Shown one piece after another: positions 54,056-64,000 of a stretch of DNA of 64,000 bases. Within the stretch, counting starts at the first letter, position 1. Each line of letters starts with the position of its first letter. The stretch lies in the NCBI GenBank assembly GCA_024663395.1, contig JANFAH010000007.1, forward strand, positions 1,488,001 to 1,552,000, read 5' to 3'. Source of the DNA: Pisolithus tinctorius (Eukaryota > Basidiomycota > Agaricomycetes > Boletales > Pisolithaceae). Below the pieces are notes generated by a model, which was not told the DNA's origin, searched no databases, and saw only the letters and a program-made list of their open reading frames with translations. The translations under genes were made by a program, and so were the position numbers.

Positions 54056-56144
54056 TTAGTTGACCACAACAGTGGCAGCCTCGGCAGCCTTCAATGCAAC
54101 CTCAAAACATCTCATCAGGACCTCCTTCTCCTCCATCCCTACACTAATCCTCACAAGACCTTCCTCGACTCCATACTCCGCTGCCCACTCCAACTCGTTG
54201 TAGTGTGCCAAAATGGTGTATGGACAAGCAAGCGTGAAATTCGTGCCGAGACTAGGGCCCTTGAGACAAGACAATGCATCGAAGAAGGCTCGGGAAGCGC
54301 CAAGGGAAGTAAATGTAAGCGAGAAGAGCCCTCCGTACCCGCCCTCAGGGAGCTGACATTTCACGTAATTGGATGGGCAAGAGAATTTTGGGTAGTACAC
54401 CTCTTTGATCGCGATACCTTCCAAATGTGTAGTATTCCCGGAAAGGGAGCGAGAGCGCAAAAAGTCGCAGATGGCTTCCGTGTTAGTATCGATGATACGG
54501 ACGCGTCGTGTAAAATCACGTGAATTGCGTTCCATGAATAGGGCGTCTTCATTGAAGTAAAGGTCCTCGTAGTTAGTGGATAAATGCTGCTTCAAAGCAG
54601 CGTAATATCGTCCTTGAGGGTTGAGAACGAGACTTCGTATTAAATTTGAGTGAGATGCATGTCAGGCAAAGTGGTAGGCCACGTACCTTCCCCCCATGGT
54701 GTTAGCACAACCGCTGAAGATCTTCGACAAACTACTGACGACGACGTCAGCGTAAGGTAAAACCTCGATGTTAACAAAATTTCCAATCGTGTCATCGACA
54801 ACGATCACAAAATCGTATTTGTCTGCCAGACTACGGAGTCGGGGTAGGTCAGGCGAACGAAGGAGAGGATTTGAAGGGAATTCGGTGAAAACGGCGAGTA
54901 TAGGAGGCGTAGATGGGTTCTCGCTCGATATTTGTTCCAGTAAACTCTCTAAGGCATCAACGTCCGATTCTTGACCGTGTCCAAAGAAATGGCAACCAGG
55001 GCCCCACTTCTGAAGAATCTTAAGCGTGTCTGTGTAAGGGAATCTACATGCTAGTTGAGATAACGGTCCTTTCTTTTTAGTCGTCAACGCACCCGAAGCA
55101 AACGCTCTTGGCCACAGGCCGAACCGCGAGAGCGAATTGATGTGCATTCCATATAGCCGCCATGCCAGTGGGGAAGAGGTAGACATCGTTCTCCGTCACA
55201 TCTTTGACGCCCCTGCTACTTGGCCCAAGCTCTGCATCCAGCGCACCTGCAGAAGGGCCATGTGGTCCATCGTCCATCGTGTCGTGCACCAGTACACCCG
55301 CAATACGTCTCCGCAACGCCCTCTTTGCATACGCTCCAGCACTGAGGGGCAAGTTCCTTCCATACCGCTCTTCTATATACGTGTCCTGGTCCTTGCATAA
55401 CACCTCACGTGGACATGGTGGTAGCGATAGGGATGATCTACTTTCCCCACCAAGTGAAGGTGACCCAGGCATGTGTTTAGAGTAGTGCTTATTCGGCGCC
55501 TTGTATGGAGACCGCCAGGACGTTTGGAGCCGCGGTGGCGAGGTGGGCAACGTTGGTTGTTGAGAGTCGAGTATGGCAAGGCAACGTTCGGCGAAGCGCG
55601 ATGATATACCCATACCCGTATGTTGCCAGAACTGCTTCGCGATGGGGAATACATCCGCTGGGAAAAGTATGATATGAAGTTCGGCACAATCGTTCGTGGA
55701 TGACGACGGCTGGGAAGGCGTATTCTCGGGGCAAACCATGTATCGGACGAGTCGTACATGAGTAGAGATGCCGGAGAGGGCCGTGCGAGCGAGAACGAAC
55801 TCCCGGCAATGGTCTGCCACTCTTTTTGAGGGACATAACAGACATTTTTCGTTGTTAATGCCGAACTTCTGTTCGCAGATGCTTGCAAGCTGGAGCGATC
55901 AGACAGCGATCAGACAGCGATCAGACATGCACTTCGGAAAAGTAGAGAAACGTGCCTTTTGGATACTTAGATGAATAAAGAAACGTGGATATCCGGACAC
56001 CATGGACTCTACGACGCGCTTTTCTCCTTCCTCGTAACCGACGTTGTCTCTCCATGTAGGGAGGGACACCGAGATTGCGTGCGGTGTGAAAGGTGGGACA
56101 GCATGTCCAAGGGTGTCGTGGCCAGTTGCAACGACTGCAGTCAT
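54056..56144 (-). CDS. STR2: Cystathionine gamma-synthase-like PLP enzyme, STR2 type, copy A
   Basis: Four exons (56144-55956, 55889-55093, 55043-54687, 54632-54056) give 639 residues, the length of yeast Str2. The N-terminal domain starts with [20 protein letters not shown] and a YPRFFIH block, as in fungal Str2. The PLP fold has [13 protein letters not shown], the cofactor-ring aspartate in [10 protein letters not shown] (about D412/D413), and the Schiff-base lysine in SSLSKIFSG (about K436). The C-terminal block includes [12 protein letters not shown] and [10 protein letters not shown]. The enzyme should join O-acetylhomoserine (or succinylhomoserine) with cysteine to give cystathionine in methionine synthesis. 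A Ser/Pro-rich insert of about 45 residues (around 55400-55560) is absent from B and C. The first intron starts with GCACGT where B and C have GTATTG. It is the most diverged copy. Confidence 0.9.
55897..55926 (+). repeat. 11-bp tandem repeat in intron 1 of STR2 copy A
   Basis: GATCAGACAGC occurs twice and then partly a third time (GATCAGAC), about 2.7 copies. The repeat lies within the intron (55890-55955), close to its acceptor. The corresponding introns of copies B and C have none. Confidence 0.85.
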
Positions 56145-57570
56145 TTTCTAGTGGTATGCGATTGCTAGGAAAGATGTCGGCCCCGCCTGCGCACCTACCG
56201 ATCAGACGTACCAACTTGTTACAGTTTGAGTGTGGTGGTGAGTTGGTCTTGCAAGGGTGAGTCTATTCGCTTGCAAACTTTTTATTTATTACTCGAGTCG
56301 AGTCAGCTCGCAACACTCTCGCAGCTCTGCACCAACCATCTCTCTCGGCTCTCTCGGTCGAAATCGCTAGCCGATAGCGATCGATTAACAGGCTTCTAGA
56401 ACTTAGTTGGTCCTCCAATTTTCGAAGCGGAGGTGGCGGTCCTGGTACACTTGTTTTTGGGAACCACTCTTCCCCTGGACAGATCGAAGTTTGACCGAGA
56501 ATTTCTCTTATCAGCGCTTATCAAGGTATCGAACGCATACGCGGCTCATTGTAGTGCCCGCCCTATCCCTTACCGGTCGACGACACAGGACGCGATCCCA
56601 CAGAATGTCTAGGACTCTGCCTTGTCCTGCGTGGACCACAACAGTGACAACGAACGTGGCTGACCTCATGACCTGAGACATGAGATCTGATCTTCCTGTG
56701 CTACAGCGAAGCTCAAGACATCCAGAAAATGAGACCAGAGTTGGTATAGCCGGTCCCTTGCCCTGGACGTTCTGCTGTTACATTGACACTTTCCGTTGAA
56801 GGCAGATCAACCCGTTGGAAGTTGTCAGACCGAGGGCTTCGCAACGTTGCCAACGTACTACTAGTACAAGACTAGTATCACTACTGATTCCAGTACAACG
56901 GGTCATTACCACAAGCAGTCAACAAGGGAATACCTTGTATTCAACTTTGGTTTGTGCCAAGTGCGGATAACGGGCTGGCCAAGTGTCGTGCACGCCGTTG
57001 TTCACCCATCAAATTTTAAACTGACGCCCTATGAATTTCGTAAACATGTACACAAGACGCTTTGGACTCGTAGACTCAAACAGTGCGTGGGTTGATTTCC
57101 ATGCTATACTTCGTAAATATTTACATCCACAAGACACCACGGGTCCCCGAGGTAGAGGCGATCCTGCAACGTGCTGTCCATCCGTTCCTTGCTGCCCAGT
57201 GAAGTCAGGCCGCCCAGTGTACGCCTCCCGTACAGCATCCCCCTGATTCCAAGACTCCACACGTTGTTCCTTTACAATTTGCCCATCTGCACGATATAAC
57301 GCATATGAGCCGAGAACGATGTATCTAAGATGCACGGCGGGAACGGTGGATTTTTGGGGAGAAGAGGGGTAATATGTAGTCCTGCCAACTGAGCACTCAC
57401 ACGTTCGTGAGGCACCAGTAGGCCCATAGATATCAGCTACGCTCAAAAATCAGGCAATACGCCCCCAGGTTCTACTACTTGAACCATAAAATCAATAAGC
57501 ATAGAGGAGCCACGGGTAAGTACCAGACATTCGACCACTTGACAAGTCACGGACCTAACACTACATCCAT
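56145..57570. other. Region between STR2 copies A and B
   Basis: 1.4 kb upstream of copy A and downstream of copy B. A minus-strand ORF at 57009-57446 has no family match and no convincing codon use. I found no partial STR2 copy here. The promoter of A should lie in the left part. Confidence 0.4.
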
Positions 57571-59537
57571 TCAAGCTGACTCGGCGACTCTTAGCGCATT
57601 GTCTACAGCCCTAAGAAGTGCTTCTCTATCTTCCGTCCCGATTCCCACCCTCACCAATCCCTCTTCCACCCCATACTCTGCCGCAAATTCCAGCTCCGAA
57701 TAGTGGCCCAACAACGTATATGGACAGACCAGCGTGAACGTCGTGCCGTAACTTGGACCTTTTGCGACTTCTAATGCATCGTGGAATGCGCGGGACGCCT
57801 TCAAACTTGTGAACGTGAGCGAGAACAGGCCCCCATAACCTCCGTTCTCGCGGTCTAGTTCATCAGTAGGCAGGCGCCGGCGATAGATTTGGTAGTCCTC
57901 CGGAGTTATGTATTTGGGATACCACACTTGCTTGATAACCGCGCCTTCACTTTCGGATGCTCCGCCCTCAATAGAGCGCATACGGAGGAAGTCACAGATG
58001 TATTCCGTGTTAATGTTTACAATGTGCATGCGTTCCAAGAAATCACGCGAGTTCCGTTCCATTACGATTGCATCGGGGGTGAAGTAGGTGTCCTCAAAGG
58101 TCAACGCCAGATGCTCCTTGAGTAGAGCATGGCGCCTCATGCGAGGATTGATTACCAGGCTGCGGGGAAATGAGCTGTTAAGCCAGATATCAGAAAGGAC
58201 TATTAGGCGGGAACTACTCACCTCCCTCCAAGCACGGTTGCATATCCGCTCACATACTTTGATAGGCTAGTCATGATTATATCAGCGTAAGGCAAGACGT
58301 CTACGTTGGCGAATGTTCCGACGGTCTCATCGATGACAATCAAAAAATCGTATCTGTCTGCCAAGGCGCGCAGTCGCCGGATATTCACGGTACATAGCCG
58401 GGGATTTGACGGACATTCCGTGTAGAGAGCAAGTATGGGAGGTGCAGAGGGATTCTCGGCTACCTTTCTTGCGAGCATAGCATCCAGGTCATCGATGTCA
58501 CAATCACGACCATGTCCGTAGAATATGGCACCTGGACCACTTTTCTCGAGAACTTTGAGGGTGTCGGTATATAGGAAGCTGGGTCAAGCAGTTATTGTGG
58601 CATAGTCTACGATGGTCTGTACATGAAGTTGTGCTTACCCAAATACGACGCTTTTCCCCAAAGGACGCGATGCGAGTAAGAGCTGGTGTGCATTCCACAA
58701 TGCTGACATTCCGCATGGATAAAGGAACACATCATCCTCAGAGACGTTTGTTCCTGCGCCGGTAGGCGACTCATCACGGACAAAATAGCTAGCTATTCGT
58801 CGACGGAGTGCAGCTTTCGCATCCGCTCCGGTCGTTAATGGAGGTTCTGACGCGTCCAAAGATTTCGGGATCAAATCTGTCTTCCCGCATACACGAAAAA
58901 ACTTCGAGATTTTCACCTTTGGAAAATCAGGAATTCCAAGGACAGATAGACAGTGTTCTGCGTATCGTGACGAAATGCCGAGGCCGCAGTGTTCCCAGAA
59001 TCGTCTTGCGACTTTATACGTGTCAGCATGAAAGAACAGAGCGAAGACTTCGGCATATTGTGGAGGTACCGATTGTGATACTACGGGGAGACCCGATGTC
59101 TCTTGTAAAATTGAGGGGGGATCTCCCATTGGGTGGATGACATAATGGACGATTCGCAAGTCAGACGGCTTGCCGGCCAACAAGGCTTGATTGTGAGTAA
59201 ATTCCTTCCCATGCTCAGCAATGCTTTGAGTTGGGTACAGAAGGCAAAGTTCTCTGGAGAGACCGAACTTTTCTTGGCAGATCTCTACGAGCTGCACATA
59301 TTCAAAATCTTATGTCAGATATTAACTGCGAGCGCATGGCAGCATCAATACCTTCTGAATGCTTCGGTGAATAAAGAACCGAGGGTAACCCGTCGACATC
59401 GCGTCGATAATGGCTTCCTGATTAGTGAGGTACCCCACATTGTCGGACCAGGTTGGCAGCGAAACTGTAATGGCATGCAGAACAGCCGGGAGAGGACACC
59501 CCAGCGTGTCATTGCCAATAGGAAGAGGAGCGGCCAT
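57571..59537 (-). CDS. STR2: Cystathionine gamma-synthase-like PLP enzyme, STR2 type, copy B
   Basis: Four exons (59537-59352, 59291-58639, 58578-58222, 58159-57571) give 594 residues, with the same exon boundaries as A and C. The PLP lysine is in TSLSKYVSG and the ring aspartate in VIDETVG. The last exon contains [34 protein letters not shown] and EEGLVRVGIG. Compared with copy C, most residues are identical and even introns are similar in sequence; compared with A only the core is shared. Copy B has the same predicted activity as A; whether it differs in substrate (acetyl- or succinyl-homoserine) cannot be read from the sequence. Intron 1 has a normal GTATTG donor. Confidence 0.9.
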
Positions 59538-60643
59538 TGCAGCAACGGTGATAGCTCAGTAGTCCAACTATGGCGGTGGGGCTGTTATAAATGTTCGATG
59601 GCTATCAGGATTAGCCAGTAGTCATGATGGGGCTACAGATGTACCGGGTCATGGCGGGACGATGGAAGAATCGGGTCGTAACGGGGTGAAGGAGGTGTCC
59701 GATGATGACGGGGTGATGGAGGAGGTAACCTGGGTAATGATAGATTGCGAGAGGGCGGCCCTTGTTCCATTAGAGCCGCAGCGGACTACAGTATGACAAT
59801 GACTTTGGTAAAGTATCGTCATCTCGATGCACTTACAAATTACCCGACTGCATGCAGTCCGGGAAAATTCGCGGCGGCCATGATTGATGTTCTCAGCAGA
59901 GTCTATTGCGCCATCTCTTCGACGTGGGTTGGATAGGGGCCGTGCGACGGGTACGTGGTGCGCATGATGCAATGCATGAATCGCGGGTTGGATTTCGTAA
60001 TGTTTTGTGAACAGGACAGAAGAAGCATATGCAAGGAAGACAACGCACGACACGCAAGCACGGTGTGCGATATGCCACACCCCGTGTGATGCGATTGACG
60101 TAGGGTTGCGATCTTCAGTTTGATCGCTAACTAAGTGGAGGGCACGCGTGAGAGAAAATGAAGCTCGGGCGACTCGGGCGGCTCGGGCTGCTCGGGCTGC
60201 ACACAACCTTTCGTCATTACTCATTTCGGTGCTACCAAATCCACTGTATGTGTTCGCGCTCGGAGAGCGGTAGCGTGACCGCGTCCCGTACGTTCGGTGC
60301 TCGGCGGCGCGCTTGCAAAAAGATTTGCACGGACCCATCGGGCCGCTCTCTCCGGCTTGGGAAAATGTGCTTATGTGGTTGCAAATTTCCCGGTGCAAAG
60401 TCTTTGTGCACTTATCAATTGATTTTGCACTTTACGACGTGCAAATTTGCCACTTTTCGCTAGCCAGGAGCGTACATAAGCATATGTATGATGTGAAAAA
60501 AGTTCCTTGGAGTCCTCCCGAGCATCCCGCCCGAACCATCACTTCGTGATGCCCTGCGAGGCCCGCTCGAATGCTCGACCACTTCCCTGCTGACGGTGGC
60601 ACTTCCTTTTCGGGAACTTCCCACGGCATCACCACCTGCAAAT
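59538..60643. other. Region between STR2 copies B and C
   Basis: 1.1 kb with a long minus-strand ORF (60398-59649) that lacks an ATG start near its front and is full of low-complexity Ala/Arg, so I do not call it. A short tandem repeat lies at 60164-60199. Several GTGCAAA/TTTGCAC words occur at 60370-60460. The promoter of copy B should lie near 59540-59700. Confidence 0.45.
60164..60199 (+). repeat. 9-bp tandem repeat (CTCGGGCNN)n
   Basis: Four copies of a 9-bp unit: CTCGGGCGA, CTCGGGCGG and CTCGGGCTG twice. It explains the Ala/Arg-rich low complexity of the spurious ORF across it. Confidence 0.8.
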
Positions 60644-62616
60644 TCAAGCTGACTTGGCAGCCCTTAGCGCGGCATTTACAACCCTAAGAAGCACTTCTCT
60701 ATCTTCCGTCCCGATACTTACTCTCACCAAGCCCTCCTCTACCCCATACTCTGCCGCGAATTCCAGTTCCCAAAAGTGGCCCAACAATGTGTATGGACAG
60801 GTCAGCGTGAACGTCGTGCCGAGACTCGGACCTTTTGCGACCTCTAGTGCATCGTAGAATGCGCGGGAGGCCTTTAAACTTGTGAACGTGAGCGAGAACA
60901 AGCCGCCATAGCCTCCGTTCTCGTGATCTAGTTCTCCAGCAGGCAGGCATCGACGACAGACTTGGTAGTTCTCCGGAGTCATGTATTTAGGATACCACAC
61001 TTGCTTGATAACTGCGCCTTCACTTTCGGATGCTCCGCCCTCAATAGAGTGCGTGCGGAGGAAGTCGCAAATGTACTCGGTGTTAGCGTTTATAATGCAC
61101 ATGCGCTCGAAAAAGTCGCGTGAGTTCCGTTCCATCACAATCGCATCGGGAGCGAAGTAGGTATCCTCAAACGTCGATATCAGATGCTCCTTAAGCAGGG
61201 CATGGTGCCTCATGCGGGGATTGACGACCAGGCTACAGAGAAATGAATTATTAAGTTATCGGGAAGGGTTAACTGCTCACCTCCCGCCGAGCGCGGTTGC
61301 ATATCCGCCTACGTATTTTGATAGACTAGTGGCGATTAAATCGGCGTAAGGCAAGACGTCTACGTTGGCGAATGTTCCGATGGTCTCGTCGATAATAATT
61401 AAAAAATCATATTTGTCAGCCAAGGCGCGCAGTCGCGGGATATTCACAGTACATAGTCGTGGATTTGACGGACATTCCGTGTAGAGAGCAAGTATGGGAG
61501 GTGCAGAAGGATCCTCGGCTACCTTTCTTGCGAGCATGGCGTCCAGGTCATCAATGTCACAATCACGACCGTGTCCGTAGAATATAGCGCCTGGACCGCT
61601 TTTCTCGAGAATTTTGAGGGTGTCGGTATATGGGAAGCTGGGTCAAGCAGTTATTGCGACACAATTCACGACGATCTGTACATGAAGTTGTGCTTACCCA
61701 AATACGACGCTTTTCCCCAAAGGGCGCGATGCGAGTAAGAGCTGGTGTGCATTCCACAATGCTGACATTCCGCACGGATAAAGGAACACATCATCTTTAG
61801 AAACGTTTGTCCGCGCATCGATGGGCGACTCAGTATGGACAAAATAGCTAGCTATTCGTTGACGGAGTGCAGCTTTCGCATCCGCTCCGGTCGTCAATAA
61901 AAGTTCCGACGTGTCCAAAGGTTTCGGGGTCAAATCCGTCTCAAAAGTCCTAGAGGCGGACTTCCCACATGCAAACAAAAATTCCGAACTCAGCACCCTT
62001 GGAAATCCAGGGATCCCGAGGATGGATAGGCAGTGCTCAGCATACCGTGACGATATGCCGAGGCCGCAATTTTGCCAGAACTGCCTTGCGACTTTATAAG
62101 TGTCGGCATGAAAGAATAGAGAGAAGACTTCGGCAGATTGCGGAGGAACCGATTGTGATACTATGGGGAGACCCGACGCCTCCTTTAAAGTTGAAGGGGG
62201 GTCTCCCATTGGATGGATGGCGTAATGGACGATTCGAACATCAGATGGCTTGCCGGCCAACAAAGCCTGGTCGTGAATAAATTCCTTTCCGTGCTCAGCA
62301 GTTGTTCGAGTTGGGCACAGAAGGCAAAGTTCTTCGGAAGAACCGAATTTTTCTTGACAGATATCTGTGAGCTGCGCAGATCCCAAATCTCTGGTCAGAC
62401 AGAGTCGCGACCAAATAGCAACATCAATACCTTCTGAATACTTCGATGGATAAAAAAACGAGGGTAACCTGTCGACATCGCATCGACGATGGCCTTTTGA
62501 CCAGTGAGATACCCCACATTATCAGACCAGGTTGGTAGCGACACTGTAATGGCATGGAGGACAGCCGGCAGAGGCCATCCCAGCGTATCACTACCGATAG
62601 GGATGGGGGTGCTCAT
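60644..62616 (-). CDS. STR2: Cystathionine gamma-synthase-like PLP enzyme, STR2 type, copy C
   Basis: Four exons (62616-62431, 62371-61698, 61637-61281, 61232-60644) give 601 residues. ATG at 62616 (MSTPIPIGSDTLG) aligns with the start of copy B; upstream ATGs extend it without conservation. The PLP lysine is in TSLSKYVGG and the ring aspartate in IIDETIG. The four-exon structure matches A and B. It differs from B by scattered substitutions and by a seven-residue insertion (around ACGKSASRTFET). The near identity with B, in introns too, points to a recent tandem duplication; gene conversion is possible. Predicted to make cystathionine for methionine synthesis. Confidence 0.9.
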
Positions 62617-63828
62617 GATAGCGAGGTTGATACACTGATTCCGGTCAACGAAACTGGCCACCAATACTCGACTGCCTCGAGGAAGACTTGATTCCCCAAA
62701 TGGGCTCCACTCAAGACCCGAGTAATAATTCTCCAGACGTAAGTTGCCTGCGGAAAGAAAGAAATTTACGTATTATGTAGCGCACATGTGACGATGTTCA
62801 ATCTTATAAGCACTTGTCGTGGCCAGCACTTATGAGATGCCCTTTGAAAAGTTGCAAGGTGAGCAACGACAGGCAAAAACTTGAGCGCTCGGCGGACCCT
62901 CCTCAGTTCGTTACTGTCCTAATAAGGCACCCCTTCCACGTGTTAGCAGATGACTGGCGACCGGTAACCAACACCAATGGGGGCTCACCACATATTACCC
63001 GTACCAAGCCAAACATTGCGAACTTTCGCAAGTACTGATCTGATGTAGTACCAGGGTTGACTGAAACCAATCAAACCGTCATTTTCTGACATGACGCGAG
63101 CACGTGACGAACGCGAACTCAATGACTTGCAAGATAGGGGGATCGTGGCATCACACCGCACACATTGCCGGTCATCCCAACTAGTATATGAAGTAGTATT
63201 CCATCACTACCCATACCTCCTCGGGTCCCCCGTGCGACTTGACGGTTGGCAGATTCTCCTCTGGCTGACTAGACATGGCACACAACACTCGTCTCTTGCT
63301 CGCTACGCCAAGCGATTCTAGTTCATATCACACTCAAAATGTTTGTCGGTATCCCCTCAAGCTACTGACTTCGATGGTCGAGGGCCGAGCGTTAAACATT
63401 CGCCTATCTGCATGAGGGTGGCTGACCTTTGGAACCGCAAAGACCTGCGACGGACGATAACCCCTGTTCATGGTAGCACCTTCAACAATCCTGCTCGGGC
63501 ATTAAATAGGATGTTCTCGCGAAGTTCATGTCGACTAACGGCCCAGATCGGCTACAGGCACGACTAGTCGATCTTAAACAAGACGACGGACCCCGACAAG
63601 GACCCCGAAAGAAAAATTTTCTTCGACCTTCTCGCCCCAGCCAGGACTAGCTGAGCCTGTTGCAGGACATAGTGATGTATAGTAGCATTCTTATAGAACT
63701 GTACTCACAAGAGTGAATGCTAAATTGACACCCACAACACCAACCTGCCCCATTTTATGACCTCGACAGGACAAACATCCTTGAGGTCACATTCCCATGC
63801 CATGCCAGGCCCCCCACCAGGACCCTGA
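62617..63828. other. Right-hand intergenic region
   Basis: 1.2 kb between STR2 copy C and the edge ORF. No ORF shows coding character. A CACGTG hexamer occurs at 63101-63106. From about 63600 the composition shifts to A/C-rich. No clear terminal repeat could be paired within the window. Confidence 0.4.
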
Positions 63829-64000
63829 ATGTTGAATCCCACTCAACTCAGCAAAACTACCAGAAGTAGTGGACTGTCACTTGAAGAAATCATCAATGAC
63901 CCAGAAGCCAAAATCAAGGATGCAACAACAGCAAGAACATTCCTGGACCAGCTCTACACTATACAAGGTGAACCAGTGACACTGGAACACATATTGCATG
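63829..64000 (+). CDS. Partial A/C-rich ORF, possibly from a mobile element
   Basis: ATG at 63829 opens a frame that stays open for 57 codons to the window edge (opening MLNPTQLSKTTRSSGLSLEEII). The stretch is rich in A and C and uses codons such as ACA, AAA, GAA and CCA, unlike the genes next to it. I do not recognise a domain in the visible part. Foreign composition and the short hydrophilic start would suit a gag-like or transposase ORF of a recently arrived element, but that is inference. Confidence 0.4.
   Translation, partial: MLNPTQLSKTTRSSGLSLEEIINDPEAKIKDATTARTFLDQLYTIQGEPVTLEHILH

Noticed and set aside
57009..57446. A 145-codon minus-strand ORF that might be a decayed kinase
   Set aside because: Only vague resemblance in a second frame (VWSLGI-like words); no catalytic motif in any frame.
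59649..60398. A 249-codon minus-strand ORF between STR2 copies B and C
   Set aside because: It has no ATG near its start, crosses a 9-bp tandem repeat giving Ala/Arg low complexity, and shows no domain. Most likely chance.
60370..60460. Repeated GTGCAAA/TTTGCAC words
   Set aside because: Spacing is irregular and copies are short, so no CRISPR-like or other ordered array.

Overview
The window is a piece of a filamentous basidiomycete genome, most likely an agaricomycete. Genes are packed on both strands and most are cut by short introns of about 45-80 bp with GTxxGT-type donors. I could place about 122 introns by joining reading frames against protein families I know. Both tRNAs are eukaryotic (CCA not encoded, one with an intron). 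The gene content is core eukaryotic: coatomer alpha, oligosaccharyltransferase, NAC, RLI1, GID complex, PIG-S and RPA3. All family calls are from memory of family motifs; no database search was possible.

Layout: 1-5.5 kb, minus strand: N-terminal part of a kinesin-10-like motor (runs off the left edge), tRNA-Gln, a FYVE/SAP/RING ubiquitin ligase, a Swp1/ribophorin II subunit, tRNA-Cys. 5.5-6.3 kb, plus: NDUFAF2-like complex I assembly factor. 7.5-15.9 kb, minus: Afi1/MesA-type polarity protein, a small coiled-coil-like protein, coatomer alpha. 16.2-18.2 kb, plus: XPG/Rad2-family nuclease. 18.5-21.5 kb, minus: three-LIM protein. 23.8-27.5 kb: NAC beta (EGD1), a GNAT acetyltransferase, coactosin and RRG9. 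28-29.8 kb: a P450. 31.8-35.4 kb, minus: GID9/MAEA and PIG-S. 35.7-39.1 kb, plus: SANT-domain corepressor-like protein. 39.7-42.9 kb: parvulin and RLI1 (divergent). 43.9-47.7 kb: RPA3, a CUE3/ASCC2 homologue and a small unknown protein. 48.2-51.6 kb: SDS23 and a CNH-domain protein (divergent). 51.8-53.1 kb: intronless unknown. 54-62.6 kb, minus: three tandem STR2-like cystathionine gamma-synthase genes. The right edge carries the start of an A/C-rich ORF that looks foreign.

Gene relations: many neighbours are divergent pairs sharing 180-440 bp (SWP1/NDUFAF2 with a tRNA between them, COP1/XPG, EGD1/GNAT, coactosin/RRG9, PIG-S/SANT, parvulin/RLI1, SDS23/CNH). Functionally most genes are unrelated housekeeping. 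The one real cluster is the STR2 array, where copies B and C are near-identical recent duplicates and copy A is diverged.

The most unusual feature is splicing. Six introns in six different genes start with GC rather than GT, and one intron (in the GID9 homologue) can only be removed if its donor is GA. No CRISPR, prokaryotic operon or complete transposon was seen.
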